Notes under the pieces: model-generated | Database searches by the model: none | What the model saw: the letters and a program-made list of their open reading frames with translations, nothing else | Told to the model about the DNA's origin: nothing | Assembly: GCF_932274485.2 (NCBI RefSeq) | Contig: NC_065884.2 | Location: 30,461,540-30,525,539 of the forward strand | Direction: 5' to 3' | Origin: Patella vulgata | Lineage: Eukaryota; Mollusca; Gastropoda; Patellidae | Length of the DNA stretch: 64,000 nt | Made by a program: the position numbers and the translations under genes | Part shown: positions 46,302 through 58,689 of the stretch, piece after piece | Layout of the letters: each line of letters opens with the position of its first letter | Numbering within the stretch: the stretch's first letter is position 1

Positions 46302-47269
46302 TTTTAAATTAAATTATTAATTGGCGATCGTGTTTCAATGATAGCTTGTCATGTAAATAAATGTCTAATTAATCACTTATCTAACATTTGAAGCCAAAGA
46401 CCTATTACATGCACATGTAGCGTTTACATAATGCATCTTTAAACCTGTATTTAGCATAGCACTGATTATAAGGTAGTGTAAAGGGTGCCTAAAAACACAG
46501 AGTGCTTTAATAATAATAATAATAATAATAATAAAGAAATAGGTTGATGAGGTAGATGATCGTTAAACTACTCGACTTGAAATTGAAAGAAAAACGTCAC
46601 GGAGTAGAGTTTATTGAAGTTCCCTAATGTAACACTATTAACTCAAATAGCGTTTACTTATACGGTCTATGTACATTTTATAATACTACGAAACATCTCT
46701 TTTCATTGTACACCGCCAGTTTTATTAGGTAACGCAAATATATGTTTCAGTACTTAAGATTTATTCGAAAGACTGTCACTGCATTCTAATGAATGATTGG
46801 GTTATTGCATAAAACATATGTTTGCGTAAATATAATATCACACTTTTATCAAAATTACACCTTCTGCATACACAGGTGGAAGAACACATTTAAAGATTAA
46901 ACACTTTATAGTCATTGGCCAACTGTCTTTTACAGATCATTTTAAGAGCTAAATCCATCTCTGGTGAGAATATTACTTTTAATATGCTGTGTTTTCCACT
47001 TCGAGTTGGAACATAACTGAAGTTTCTAATTACCTTTTATTATAATATTTTCAAAAAGGTCGAACCCTTGTGGTTGATGTAGACTCTTGGCATTTTAAAA
47101 TTATATATTTTCAAATTATATATAATTCCAGTTAATAAAACTAAGTATCAATTATTATGACATGGTAACTTAATTACCAATTTTCTAGATCTAAATGTTT
47201 CATAAGGTCTACGTTACCTTAAAGCATCGATAACAGAAGTATGGGTATTTGGTATTTTTGTTTTTTCAG
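46302..47269. other. Upstream region of gene C
   Basis: AT-rich; (AAT)n microsatellite at 46509-46535. TTTTTTCAG at 47261-47269 is a splice acceptor one base before the gene C start, so a noncoding exon should lie upstream, but its donor is not identified. Promoter not recognised. Confidence 0.4.
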
Positions 47270-47270
47270 A

Positions 47271-50200
47271 ATGAAAATGAAGAATATTTATGTGAAGTTG
47301 TTTATCCTCTACAATATTTATAATGCAGCTTTAGGCGCCGGTAAGTTTCCTAAGGGGTATACTAAATACTCGCCTTATCAACAGCTGTAATAAAGTACAG
47401 GATAGTTTGACATTTGTCCAATAAAACTATTTCTTCCTTTTCAGTCTGCAAAGATCCGGTAGATATCGTTGTCGTTGTTGATGGTTCGCAATCTATTGGA
47501 ATCACTGCATTCGAAACATTAAAGACAAATTTACAAAATTTCGTTCAGCAGCTTTCAGTCGGTGACAATGGAATAAATGTTGGTATTGTTTTATACAGTT
47601 CTACGGTAGATACCAGCGGAATTATTCCACTGACGGGTAATGCCATGAGTCTATTCAATAGTATTGCTGGCCTTCCATACCCTGAAGCCGGTACCAACAC
47701 CAATTTAGGTATCGACGAAGGTGTTCAATGGTTTAACATGAGCAGAGGATTGAGCGTTCCACGTATCATGGTCGTCATTACGGACGGTTATTCTGATAGC
47801 CCAGAGTTAACAAAAACAGCTGCTCAAAATGCCCGAGATGAAGGAATCAATATGTTTGCTGTGGGAGTTGGAGCAGGTGTTAAAAAGATAGAATTAGACA
47901 ACATAGCATTGGATCCCAGTAAAGTTTCGACAGCTAACGATTTCAATGTACTCATCGAAACTTTAACTGACTTATCTCAAAGTATTTGCGGTAAGTTTAT
48001 AAATTACTTTATCTTAAGATAAGATAAGATTTTATTGTATTGTATTATTGCAAACACCAAGAACAGCATACAAAATTATGAACATACATTAACAAGCAAG
48101 ATGTTTAAAACAAAGTGCTGTATAATAAATGTTATCAATGGAATAACGACCATTAAGCCCTACACCTGGAAGAATTAATAGAAAGGGTATACAGTATGTT
48201 CGTTCAGAAATGACATAGTTTATATTGAGATGACGTGACGTTTCCCTCCCCTCTCTCTCTCGCATGATTTTTTAGGAGAAAAGGCGGTTTATAAAAGCTA
48301 CACACAAACCATCTCTTATTTAATCTTCAAATGTGTTTTCAGTTTCTATTAATTCAAAATGTATATATGTTGGCTGATAGCGCCCGTGTAATATGTCGAC
48401 GACACCCAAAAGTAATTGTTGTGGTAGGCACAAAATTACATAATTTGTATTCTTCTGTTGCATTTCTAGATTACTGGACTAATATGTATCCAGAATAATT
48501 TACTTTTGTACGTAAAGTGTTTCATTATTTTGAGAAAAGGAATATGCTAAATTAATTAACGCCATTCTTAAATATCCTTCGTACCAGCATTATTACCTAT
48601 GCAGCTTCTCTGTCAATTAATCACTTCAGAACTCGGCATTTGAAAGTAAATATTCAAATTCAAAGAAGTAAGTTCAACCTTTTTAGAGCCAAATTTCGGC
48701 CTTAATTATATATAATTATTAACGGGTTAATATACAGTCGTTATATCGTCTATACTAATCAGTTTATGAAAATTAGCCACATAATGTGTAAATGCTAATG
48801 TATATATTTATTGTAATTATGACAATTTCCGGTTTACGCATAATTTCGTGTCTTCTGTTGCAGATACTACAACTACAACCATACCAACAACCCGTACGGT
48901 TACTTCGGGTAAGTTCACACTAAAGAAAATTGCATATTTGCGAAATGTATCATTTGTTTTAACTAAATTCATTCACTTACACGCGAAGCCAATGTCATCT
49001 CTGTTGACCAAAACCTGATAATACGTGGAATATGTCACCCAGATGTTAAAAATCATAGGTGTGTCATTGTTGCAATCGTATGTTCCATTCCACGATTGCC
49101 CCCCCCCCCACCGCCCCCTTGGGGTGTAGGGGATGATAAAAATATACCCTACGTATGTCCTGAGACTAAAAGGATCCCTGTAATGGGGCAACGTGTTTGC
49201 CGTGCGTTGCGACCCATGTCGGCGGTGTGTGGAATCCTGGTAATTGAGTGGGGATTTGGCTTGCAATCCCTTTCTCTGCAACACATTACTATGGCCCATG
49301 GGTCACCTAGACGGGAGGTCAGAGTGGCCCACTCTGATCAATCGGCTTTGGTCGTTTTAGCGTTGTAGAATGTACCCTTTTCCAATTTAATGCTCTGTTG
49401 TTTATTCAGTCAGCAATTACTACCTTTGTGTCCTTAGTACATTCTACAGAGTGGCGTCTTGGGTCAACCAGGTTGGAGTAGTATTTTTACTTTTTGGCTT
49501 GAGTATGGCTTTTTTTTCTTCCCTCGATCTCACCATTTGCTCTCCGATCCTGTTTCAGGATTTTGCATGGAGGGTAAATGAAGATCTGTGTGGTAGTGGC
49601 CACTTTCCTATCTTGATTGATAATAATGGTCCCTTTCCGGTCGAAAGACCCCAGAGGTGGAAGTTGCACAAGGCTGATTGGGCTTTTTTCGAATCTTTGT
49701 GTCTCTTCTCCTTTGAAACAAAGGATTTAGAAGATGCAGATTAACCCTTGGCCTTATTCACTTCAATTCTTCAAGATGTAGCTGAGCAGGCGATTCCAAA
49801 AACCACGACTGCACCAAAACGTTTTAAAAAACCATGGTATAACGAAGATTTCAAATCTGCTCTTAAAGAGCGTGATCGTATCCTCAGACGACTATAGAAC
49901 CACCCTTCTATGGAGAATATTGCGACTTACCAAATGGTCCGGGCGAAGGCTCGTAGAACCATACGTCAAGCAAAGAAATCTTCGTGGCAAGGTTACGTCT
50001 CGAGGATCAATTCCCGTACCACATCTAAGTCGGTATGGGATAGGATTCGTAGGATTAAAGGTAAACGTAGTGCTTTATCAGTTAACCATCTAAATGTTGA
50101 TAATACCACCTTAACAAAATTTCATGATATTGCTAATTCAATGGTCATTACATGCCTTTCGAGGCATTAAGCAACAATAGGAGAAAAGGCGACTTAATTT

Positions 50201-53200
50201 CAAGTCCCGCAATAATGAATGTTACAATGATACCCTTTCCATTGCAGAGCTTCGGGATTGGATAAAGCGAGCTCGGGATACTGCAACTGGTCCAGATGAA
50301 ATACACTGCCAAATTCTAAAACATTTACCTTTTTCCACTCTCTTAAATTTACTGGATCTTTTTAACCGGATTTGGGTTGATGGGAAATTCCCCACTTCGT
50401 GGCATGAAGCCACAATAATTCCCATCCCCAAATCCGGTAAAGGTCATACGAATCCAACCAACTATCGTCCGATCGCTCTAACTAGCTGTATTTGCAAAAC
50501 CATGAGGAGATTCATCAATCGAAGGCTTGTTTGTACCTTGAGTCCAACAACCTCATTACTGACCTCCAATGTGGATTTCGGTCCCAAAGGACCACCCTTG
50601 ATCATCTCGTTCGATTTGAAACGTTCGTCAGGGATGCTTTCTTCCAAAAGCAACATTTAGTTGCAATATTTTTCGATCTGGAGAAAGCTTATGATACTAC
50701 ATGGAAACATGGTATCATGCGACCCACCAGAACCACTGAGCTGCACATGCGACACGCAAAAGCGCCATACACGTGGGAGGGGTTCATTGTCAAATTTGAC
50801 ACTTCAAGGAAGGGTTGATGAAAACTGCCGCGTGCTGGTTTATCCTATCCATGTTTGCTTTCCTATCGGTTCTTGCACAAGATTTACTGTTTAGCGTATC
50901 TTTGCTTTAGTGTGTTACGTTTAATTTGCAATGAGACGTCTTCAACATGATGAACGTCTACGTGCCATTGGCATGCTTCAAATGGGTTCTACACAGCGAG
51001 CAGTAGCCAACAGACTGTGAAACCGGTACCAAAAAACACACAATGTTGATGATAGACCTCGTTCAGGTCGTCCTCGAGCAACTACACAAGCCCAGGATCG
51101 ATACATTCGTACACAGGTCCTGCGAAATCACCTCCAGCACATGGCAAACAGGCGTCAATGGTGTAGGCAGCGTAGGAATTGGGGTAATGGTCGATGGGCG
51201 CGTATAATGTTGTCAGATGAGTCAACGTCAACCGACAACACTGCAAGAATTGGCCGTGGCACTGCAAGAGGAGTGGGTCAGATTGCCCAAATCGTGATTG
51301 CACGGTTGATTAGGAGCATGCCACGACGAATTACTGAATGTCTGAGGATTGGTGGAGCAATTACTCATTATTAAGACAAAAATCAAAAACGTACATTTTC
51401 ACTTTTGACAGTGTATGTCTTTGCGAGTGAAATGCGGCCGTCAGATAAGCCGCCCATTTGAACTGTTTATGTTCATGTGTAGGCAATTGGCCTGTTATTA
51501 ACATACATTGGTTATCTGTAATAAAAATAGCAGTGCAGTTCCGCAGTTTTGTATTGTTTCTGAATATCCCCTACTTTTAAAAAATTCAGCATTTTACAAT
51601 ATAGCTCCTTTTGAGCAAATAAATGATGTTATGTCTGGCAACTGTAGTATTTTGATCTAATATTCATGAGATGCTTGCACTCAATCAAAATGTGCTTAAC
51701 CGTCAAAGGTACTTGACAGTGTTCATATTCCGGTTAGGCTCTCGCTTTAAGATGAAAATATATGTTTAAAAAGTATGACCCATGCGAGAGCGACACAAGA
51801 CAACTTCACCCCTCCTGTTGGTACTATAGGAGTTGGGCCAATCCCCAAGGAAAGGCTTGATGTGATGAAGTTTGTTTGTGCCTGCAAGATCCCAAGACCC
51901 TTGCCAGCGGCCATACATGAAATGATTTATTCTCTTGAGCATGCTTTGCAGTAGAGTTTCAATATCTTTTCGTTGATTGGTTTCGCGGAGCCTGTCTTTA
52001 TCTCATGTTTCACGTTATTGGCTCGTCCCAAGTCATCAGATGAAGCAGCAAATAAAGTCTGGTGGGGCGCTAAACGTTTTCCAATATCCTGCGCTTGCTC
52101 TGTCGTTAATCCTTCAACTGAACAGCTATATAAGTCTAGGAGATGCCTTGGGAGATCATTACTTTTCTGCTCGGCTCCACCATTAATGACATTTTCAGGT
52201 CTCTCCACAATATCAACGCGGGCAAAACTTCCAACGGTCACATCTTTATGCAACGTCTTTGCACTATCTGAGGGTTCATGACTCTGATGGTAAATTCGTG
52301 TCTGTCTGCCTTCGGCTCAACTAAAGTACGGGCGGGTATTACATTATTTCTATTTACGAAATCTTCGACGGGCTCAATTATTTCAGGGGTAGACATAAAG
52401 AGCTTTGACTGGATTCCATTCAAATAAGCTTTAACCAATTGTTCATGTTAAGGGTGTACTGTAAGTCTTTCAGCTAATTGGATTCAGCAAATACCAATAG
52501 ATCCTTGCTTCTGGGCGGCATGCTCTACACCTTCGACGGTCAATAATATCCTAAGTACATCTGTGAGCTTGCATGAAATCAAGTCCAATGACACATTGGG
52601 GCCCATCCTCGGCAAGTACCGCCTCCTGTCTATATTCAGCTCCATCAAGATTAAAAGTGAAAATGGACTTTACATATGATTTAAGTGATTCACCATTGGC
52701 AGCTTTTAGAACGTGTCCAACTTTTGATAACTCTGGTCGATTCGAAATGCTCTCATACAAACTCAATGAAACGATTGTCAACGTTACACCGGTATCCAGG
52801 AGACAATACGCGAGATTACCACAAACCTTGGCAGCTATATGAAGACCAGACTCGCTTGGTTCATGGAACACGGCTGAAGATATTCGGCTCTTTATCCTAC
52901 GCCTTCTTGAAATTCCTCTAAATTCAGCTCTTGGGGTGCCGCAATGACGAACAATGTGTCCTTTTCCTCCATATCGAAAGCATGCTCGCTGATTACCAAA
53001 ACTTGCCCCGCCTCTCCCTGTTGCGTTAAATTGGTGTCTACTGGCTTCTGCGTGGCGTTCTTTGGGTTCTGGCTTACCATTCAGGGTCTTCAGTTGCTCT
53101 TTAATACCCTTTAGCTCGCAAATCTCCTTTCAAAGTCTCTCGGTCTCTAATTCAGCCTCAACAGCCCTTGCCAGTCTTGGTTGTTGAACTCGATTAGTTG

Positions 53201-56200
53201 CATACATAAAAGCTTCAAATTCAACTGCAACCTGGACAGCTTTCTCTAAGTTCGATGGTCTTGATTGCTGAATTCTCGAGACCAATTTTCTGTTCTATTG
53301 TAGCGCATCAAAGAATGTATCTCGCACAACGACATCTTGTAGCTCTAAAGTAGCGTTAGGGTACGCCGGGTTCACTTCTTACAAGTATGCCCCAGTTCTG
53401 GAACGGTCTCTCCATTTTTCCTCCGCGTAGCTCTAAGCTCTGCTCTGTACATCTGAGTTTGGTTTTGAGGTAGAAATCTATTTCTGAGTGCTTCCATTAA
53501 TCTTTTATAAGTTTTTCGCTCGTCCGTCGACGTCGATGGCAACAAAGATTGTGCCCTGCCCTTTAAGACTCCTGCCAAGTACAAAGCATTTTCTATTTCA
53601 TCCCATCCACTCAATTCAGCACAGGTCTCGAAATGAATCTGATAATCCATAATAGAGCTCGTTCCATCAAATGGCTGGGGAGTACTCATATTCCTTCTGG
53701 ACATACTAGGCTTCCTCTGATCATATTCATAACATTTGGTGTTATTAAATTCTCTTATATTGCTGTTCGGCCAAGAAATAAAATCACACTCGTTTTACTG
53801 GGCTTTGGCATTTCAGGATATTGGTTCTCACTTCTCAGTAAATCAGGACTTCCCATGACACCAGGAGTCGCAATTCTCGTGGGGCATTTATAACTTGTTG
53901 ATCGCCAGTTATTACATACTGGAGCTTCGGAGCTGTTCCTTGGGGTCAACATATCCGGCTGTTGATATACTAGCTCTTTCTTCTGTTCGCTAAAAATGGT
54001 TCTTCAGTATTGGCTCTGGCTCCCGACAACTTGTTTATCAGGCTAAGTACATCAGAGCAGCCGCTCCCTTGGGAAACACAAGTTTGTATTGATCATCTCC
54101 CACTCTGAAATTACTCGGAGAAGTCTGGCTATCTCACCCATCCGCTCTGTATTTATCTGGATCCCACACATCAATCTGTTCTGTATCCCACCTCTGCCAC
54201 TAGAAAACTTCTGTAGTGAACTGGATCTCCGGATTACTGTGGTAGAGTATGCCCGGCTCTATCCGTTAGTTCCGTTAAGTGTTCACTAATGTACATGTAG
54301 AGGTGAGGGAGTAGGCAACCAAGCAGCTGTCTCATAAATATTAACACCAAATTAATCAGTAAATCTCTTTATTATACTCTTAAGTATGTAAGGGCGAACT
54401 CCATATCACGCTTGTCAGTCTCTCGAATCGCGCTCCTAGCAACGGCTCTCAAAATGGCTTTCTCCCCAGAGCTCTAATCTTAACGCTCCTATAAGGGCTC
54501 TTTGTAACGCTCCTTATCGGGTTCTATATAACGCCCCTAAAAGAGCTATCTGCCAACGAGACAACAACAGCGCGTGTAAGAACGGATTTACGAAAATACA
54601 TTACAATATAAATATTAATTAAAATATGGGCTACATAATAACAAAATCAGAGTTCTTAAAAATGTACAATTAAATTGAATAATTATTATGACTGATCAAT
54701 TAACAATGACTAAGGCCTACGCAATGAGATCGTCTAAACTGAGGACATGGATCAAATCACCACAGTAGTATTGGTTAGTATGTAGTGATATTGTATTGGG
54801 TGGTATTGGGTAAATCGTCCCACCTCACACAGTCAAATCCCAATCTCATAGATCTGGTAATTTGGCACCGGTTCTGGGCACCAAATTCATTAAGGTATCT
54901 CTGAACTTAGAGCGAAGTTTGCCTTTTATAATGCCGAGTTAGGGTTCAGACCGGCCCAATTCATTTCCTTTCATACATAGTAGGGTGTTACCGTTTCAAT
55001 CCATTCTGCCAGATGTCGTTTTCACAGGGGTGCCTATAATTTTATAGTGTTAACTGTATAGAAGCAAATGTGGTGGTTTTGTTTCTTGTTCGAAGTTGCA
55101 ACTCTTAATCGCCACAGGCACAGAAAATGTCACGAACTTACACGTCATACGGCTGGTTTAAACAGTATTTATTTCGAATATTGTAAAGGTTAATGACATA
55201 CAAATAGGATACAAAATAAATTCAGGAATACTTTCATGACGTATATAATTTGGTATTAGGCTTTTAACTTCGTGACGTTATTTGCCATTGAAAGAGTTGG
55301 CCCACAAAATTACAACATTGTGGATTTGTTCCTGCTGGTACTGCATTCGGCGAAACCCGTCAGCAAAGCGCCTGGTGCATAAAATTCGATTAGCATTGAT
55401 ATTTCTTTTTACCAGTCCTTGCTGTCTGTGATGAGTGTCATATGGAAAATGGTGTAGGCTATCAACCGCACCCAACACAGTGCAGGATGTTTATTCAGTG
55501 TGTTGAGACGGGCGGTAAGAAAGTTCCTCATGAAAAACACTGCCCGGATAGTATGTTCTGGAACCAACAGCTCAAGAATTGTGTGAACTTTTACCATTCT
55601 GATTGCTATAGAGGTTAGGAGAATTTTCTTTATCAATATAATGTGCATAAATACATGGTACGTTTTGCCGTTATTTAATACAATTTAGGTTACGTAATGG
55701 ACCTACTATAAACTAAAGTGACAAATTATTAAACCAGGCATCTTGGACTGACATTACTTGTAGAAATGCTGTGAAAGATTTATTAATTTATGTTTCATTG
55801 TACCACCATGTTAAATATGGCCACTGTGATATTTCAAAATTACAAATGTACTTATAATATCCAACAGGCGAATGCGGCATTGGTAAAACCTATTTATATC
55901 CCTCTATTAATAATTGTGGGCTGTACTTTAACTGTACCAATCTACAAGTAAGCAGTCATTGTTGTGATCCAGCAACATCCAGGTTTGATGCCACAAATAA
56001 GACGTGCGTTGTTTCAACGACCTGTACCCAGTGCATCCCCAAGTCAGCTGATTCACTAATATCTGGTAAGAAAGTTAACTTATATTAGTATAATTATGAA
56101 ACAAATCGTGAACAGTGTATCATATATAATAGCCCAGTTCGGAGCAGAACATTTGGACGTTAAAACCCATTTCATTTCATCATGTATAAACAGCGTCGTG

Positions 56201-58492
56201 TAAGTTATCTGATGCAGTTTCCTGTTGCGTTTATGGTACATGCTCTGGGGGCAATAACAAGAAAGCTACCGTTGGGAAATACATGTAAGCCAATCACCAT
56301 TCCAATATGTGAATTAAAACGAATGTTGCTAAAAACTGAACTGGAAAAAAATATGGCTATCCTGGAAAATTATCTGACTATGATAAAACAGGTCATCCAA
56401 TACAACTGTTTTATTTCTTGAGGGAAAAGTTACCAGACAAACCTAAAATATAATTCATATGGATGGCGTGCTTTCTCCACCATTGCACCCTATTTATGGA
56501 ATAGTAGTCGCCAGTACTACGACGTGATTTAATGTTAAGCAACCACATGCAGATGTTTTTATATATTTTCGATTTTATCCTTGTTTATCCCTTATACTTT
56601 ACCTGGTTTTATATTTTATATGCCAATTGTACCTTGTTTTGTATTTTTATTCGATATTTTACCTGGTTTTATCTTTTATATGTCAATATACAGCGCTTCT
56701 GAAACGTATGTGTATAACACTTGATAAAAATAAAGTTATTATGTTATTGTTATTACTATTTAATTCCCAAGCATTTAAATGAATGTGCAGTGTACTAAAT
56801 TATAAATTTTTGAATTTTCAGAAGGATGCGACATTTCCACTTATCGCCCTTTCTATGATAGTACTGGAAAAATAGATCCATGTAAATACAACGCCCATAT
56901 TGGAACTTTTGTTGTACACTTAACCTGTGGAGAAGGAACAAACTTTAATCCACAAAAATGCGACTGTTCTTCACCTCCTACTTTGCCGTGTGCCAATCAA
57001 GCATCTGTGCGTAAGTATACAATTAAATCGAAATCCAAGGTGGAAGAGAAAGCAAATTAACTTCCTGTCGTTGTGTTCAGAGATGTATGTGGTCCGGGGA
57101 CTTTTTAGAAGTTGGACTTCAATATATTATGCCAAAAAGTTCCAGGGGTTTCGGGAATTAACTTGTCCCCTTTCTTCAGAAACATAATGTGTCAATATTA
57201 TGGAAGGGTATCGTTGCCAATATTAAATGCTCTGCTAAAATATCTTTTCCATTGATTATATGTTAAAAATACAATGTATAAAGTTCTAATACCGGTAATG
57301 ATAAAGTCCTAATACCGGTAATGATAAAGTCAAAATATGTTAATAAGTCACGTGATATCCTATATTTGCATATCAAAGTTAGTGCTCTGCTTAAGATGCT
57401 ATGTAGAAAGCGTGATGGACAATTGAGATGCGGCAGACCCTTAATGTAAAATGTAATGAGGGAAAGGTAAAAAACCAAAACAAAAATCCCCACAGCATTT
57501 TCCAATAATACATTTGAAACATTGCATTTGACGTTTTACATTTAACTTTGCCCTTAGAGGTATTTTGACTTTTTCTTTTCCGGTATAGTGCATTTTACAC
57601 ATAGTCAATAGAGAACATATTTTAAGAATTTAATATTGGCAGCGATACCCTTCCATACAATATATTGTATTTTAAAATACCCTACACTATTCATCTCTTA
57701 CGTTTCTTTCTACTAAATTTGGACGTATTTTAGGTGCCATTGGTGATGACTGCGAGGCTGATTTATATATTCCGTTTACCAATAATCTTCTTAAAGACGA
57801 AGTAAACGATGTTTGGGTCGGTAATAAAGGTGTCAGAATTTTCGATGACGAAGCCATTTTCTCCGGTACAAACATGGCAAGAATATTCATTAATAGATAC
57901 TCCAACATAGACTTTACTCTGCCTTTAGCAATTAAAATAGTTTTTAACGACACGGAAGCAGAAAGTAATATGACTGTTTTAAGCACTGGAGGGTGCATTG
58001 ACAAGCCTTCCATATATATTACCGCTGGAAAGGGCCGTGTTACGTTGGGCGTCGTTCCCAAGAGCCAAGGATACAGTGGCATTAAAACTACATCAGCAAA
58101 GACCTCCGTAAGTCAACTTAATCAATTTAACATTCATATCAGCTATATTTATTTACTGTCAAAAACAAGAAGTTATTCTAATTTAATTTCAACAGGAATA
58201 GAAGTATTCTTACAGATCAGACAAGTGAATTTGTGGAACTATTTGGACAACGACCATCACAAGGCAAACATTACTCCATGCCACGTATTTATTTAAGAAA
58301 CCATTACAGTTTTAATACACTGCGTTATGTTAAATAAATATTAATTGTTACAGGGTACTAATACATGGAAAGAAGTTATATATTTGTTTGATGGTACAAC
58401 GCTCTCGGGGCAAGTAAGGAACCTTGGTAACAACCATCAACCAACATCTTCTCTAGTGAAAATACCACCAGTTGCCTTCCCAAAACTAGATA
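47271..58492 (+). CDS. Gene C: Pif/BMSP-like protein (signal peptide, VWA, chitin-binding, LamG), 3' end uncertain
   Basis: Coding exons: 47271-47340, 47445-47990, 48864-48908, 55416-55613, 55868-56065, 56822-57010, 57734-58107 and 58354-58492; phases agree throughout (586 codons plus one base). Residues 1-23 look like a signal peptide. The VWA (about 25-206) has a complete metal site: DGSQS at 36-40, Thr107 in AGTNTN, Asp137 in ITDGYSD. A 15-codon Thr-rich linker follows (DTTTTTIPTTRTVTS), then chitin-binding domains (HPTQCRMFIQC, CPDSMFWNQQLKNC; CGLYFNCTN, CVVSTTC), a Cys-rich domain (DPCKYNAHI) and LamG (YSNIDFTLPLAIKIVF, VLSTGGCIDKPSIYI, NTWKEVIYLFDG). Probably secreted to the shell matrix; role inferred from the domain order. 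The exon encoding GYAHD...FVGDID is not found downstream. The gene may read through to a stop at 58545, splice to 58592-58614, or continue beyond the window. Confidence 0.85.
48010..48863. other. Gene C intron 2
   Basis: Starts with a worn repeat tail (AAGATTTTATTGTATTGTAT near 48018), also hinted at near 24845 in gene B. Otherwise unique AT-rich sequence. Confidence 0.35.
49090..50726 (+). mobile_element. LINE (endonuclease and RT), interrupted by a Tc1-like element
   Basis: In gene C intron 3. 5' UTR-like sequence (TAATTGAGTGGGGATTTGGC, GTCAGAGTGGCCCACTCTGA) leads to an endonuclease end (SLDLTICSPILFQDFAW, GSGHFPILID, 49500-49620), a linker (KPWYNEDFKSALKERD, MVRAKARRTIRQAKKSS) and reverse transcriptase motifs (TATGPDEIHCQILKHLP, NYRPIALTSCICKTM, CGFRSQRTTLDHLVRF, AIFFDLEKAYDTTWKHGI). 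It stops mid-RT where the Tc1-like element begins; the remainder is not seen. Frames change several times. Parts of the same LINE recur at 58690-59130 and 60380-61860. Confidence 0.85.
50727..51577 (+). mobile_element. Tc1-like element, family 1, copy 4, ends trimmed
   Basis: Shares GAGCTGCACATGCGACACGC, CGTGGGAGGGGTTCATTGTC, GTTACGTTTAATTTGCAATG, GAGGAGTGGGTCAGATTGCC and TGAATATCCCCTACTTTT with copies 1-3. The left inverted end is missing and the right end is cut after CCCTACTTTT. Transposase traces (ATGAGACGTCTTCAACATGA near 50930) are broken. It sits in the LINE reverse transcriptase. Confidence 0.8.
51920..54831 (-). mobile_element. Ty3/Gypsy-like LTR retrotransposon fossil (LTR, gag, protease)
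   Basis: Minus strand. A probable 5' LTR at about 54328-54831 (starts TGTGTGAGGTGGGACG, contains an AATAAA, ends ...CA). Gag near 53704-53372 (TPQPFDGTSSIMDYQIHFET, LNGW-like SGWDEIENALYLAGVLKGRA). Protease region 52871-52551 (LLDTGVTLTIVSLSLYE). A linker before RT, 52253-51927 (LPRHLLDLYSCSVEGLT, DDLGRANNVKHEIKTG). The motifs fit Metaviridae. The copy is broken with several breaks; reverse transcriptase onward and a second LTR were not found. Likely old. It lies in gene C intron 3. Confidence 0.75.
54832..55415. other. Intron sequence before gene C exon 4
   Basis: TTTGGTGCCCAGAACCGG on the minus strand near 54870 resembles a retroelement primer-binding site, but it lies outside the LTR I propose, so it may belong to another lost element. 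No exon seen. Confidence 0.3.
56128..56182 (+). mobile_element. SINE family 2 tail-only insertion
   Basis: GCCCAGTTCGGAGCAGAACA, then GGACGTTAAAACCCATTTCA, in gene C intron 5. The following open stretch 56182-56421 has no recognisable domain and is not called. Confidence 0.75.
57201..57655. mobile_element. MITE with TGGAAGGGTATCG inverted ends, TA target
   Basis: 455 bp flanked by TA (57199-57200, 57656-57657). Left TGGAAGGGTATCGTTGCCAA; right complement TGGAAGGGTATCGCTGCCAA; match continues through TATTAAAT. TA duplication suggests the Tc1/mariner superfamily. It contains a 25-bp direct repeat, CTAATACCGGTAATGATAAA, at about 57286-57334. No transposase. Gene C intron 6. Confidence 0.85.
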
Positions 58493-58591
58493 GTAAGCAA
58501 ATAATTTCACATTTGTACCATAGCGGTTTTATTGACATAAATTGAATATATGGCTGACCTGTTTCTTATTACTAATTTATTCACACACTAG

Positions 58592-58614
58592 GCCCAAAAT
58601 GTGTATTTGTATAA
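58592..58614 (+). other. Possible short terminal exon of gene C
   Basis: After the acceptor CACACTAG a phase-compatible exon reads SPKCVFV then a stop at 58612. It would leave the LamG domain without its last strand pair. Purely a reading-frame argument. Confidence 0.25.
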
Positions 58615-58689
58615 TCAAAATATATTATGTAAACGTCATTGAAATTTGCATATGTATTAACTTATTCTACATCCTATATTCATTCCCCC

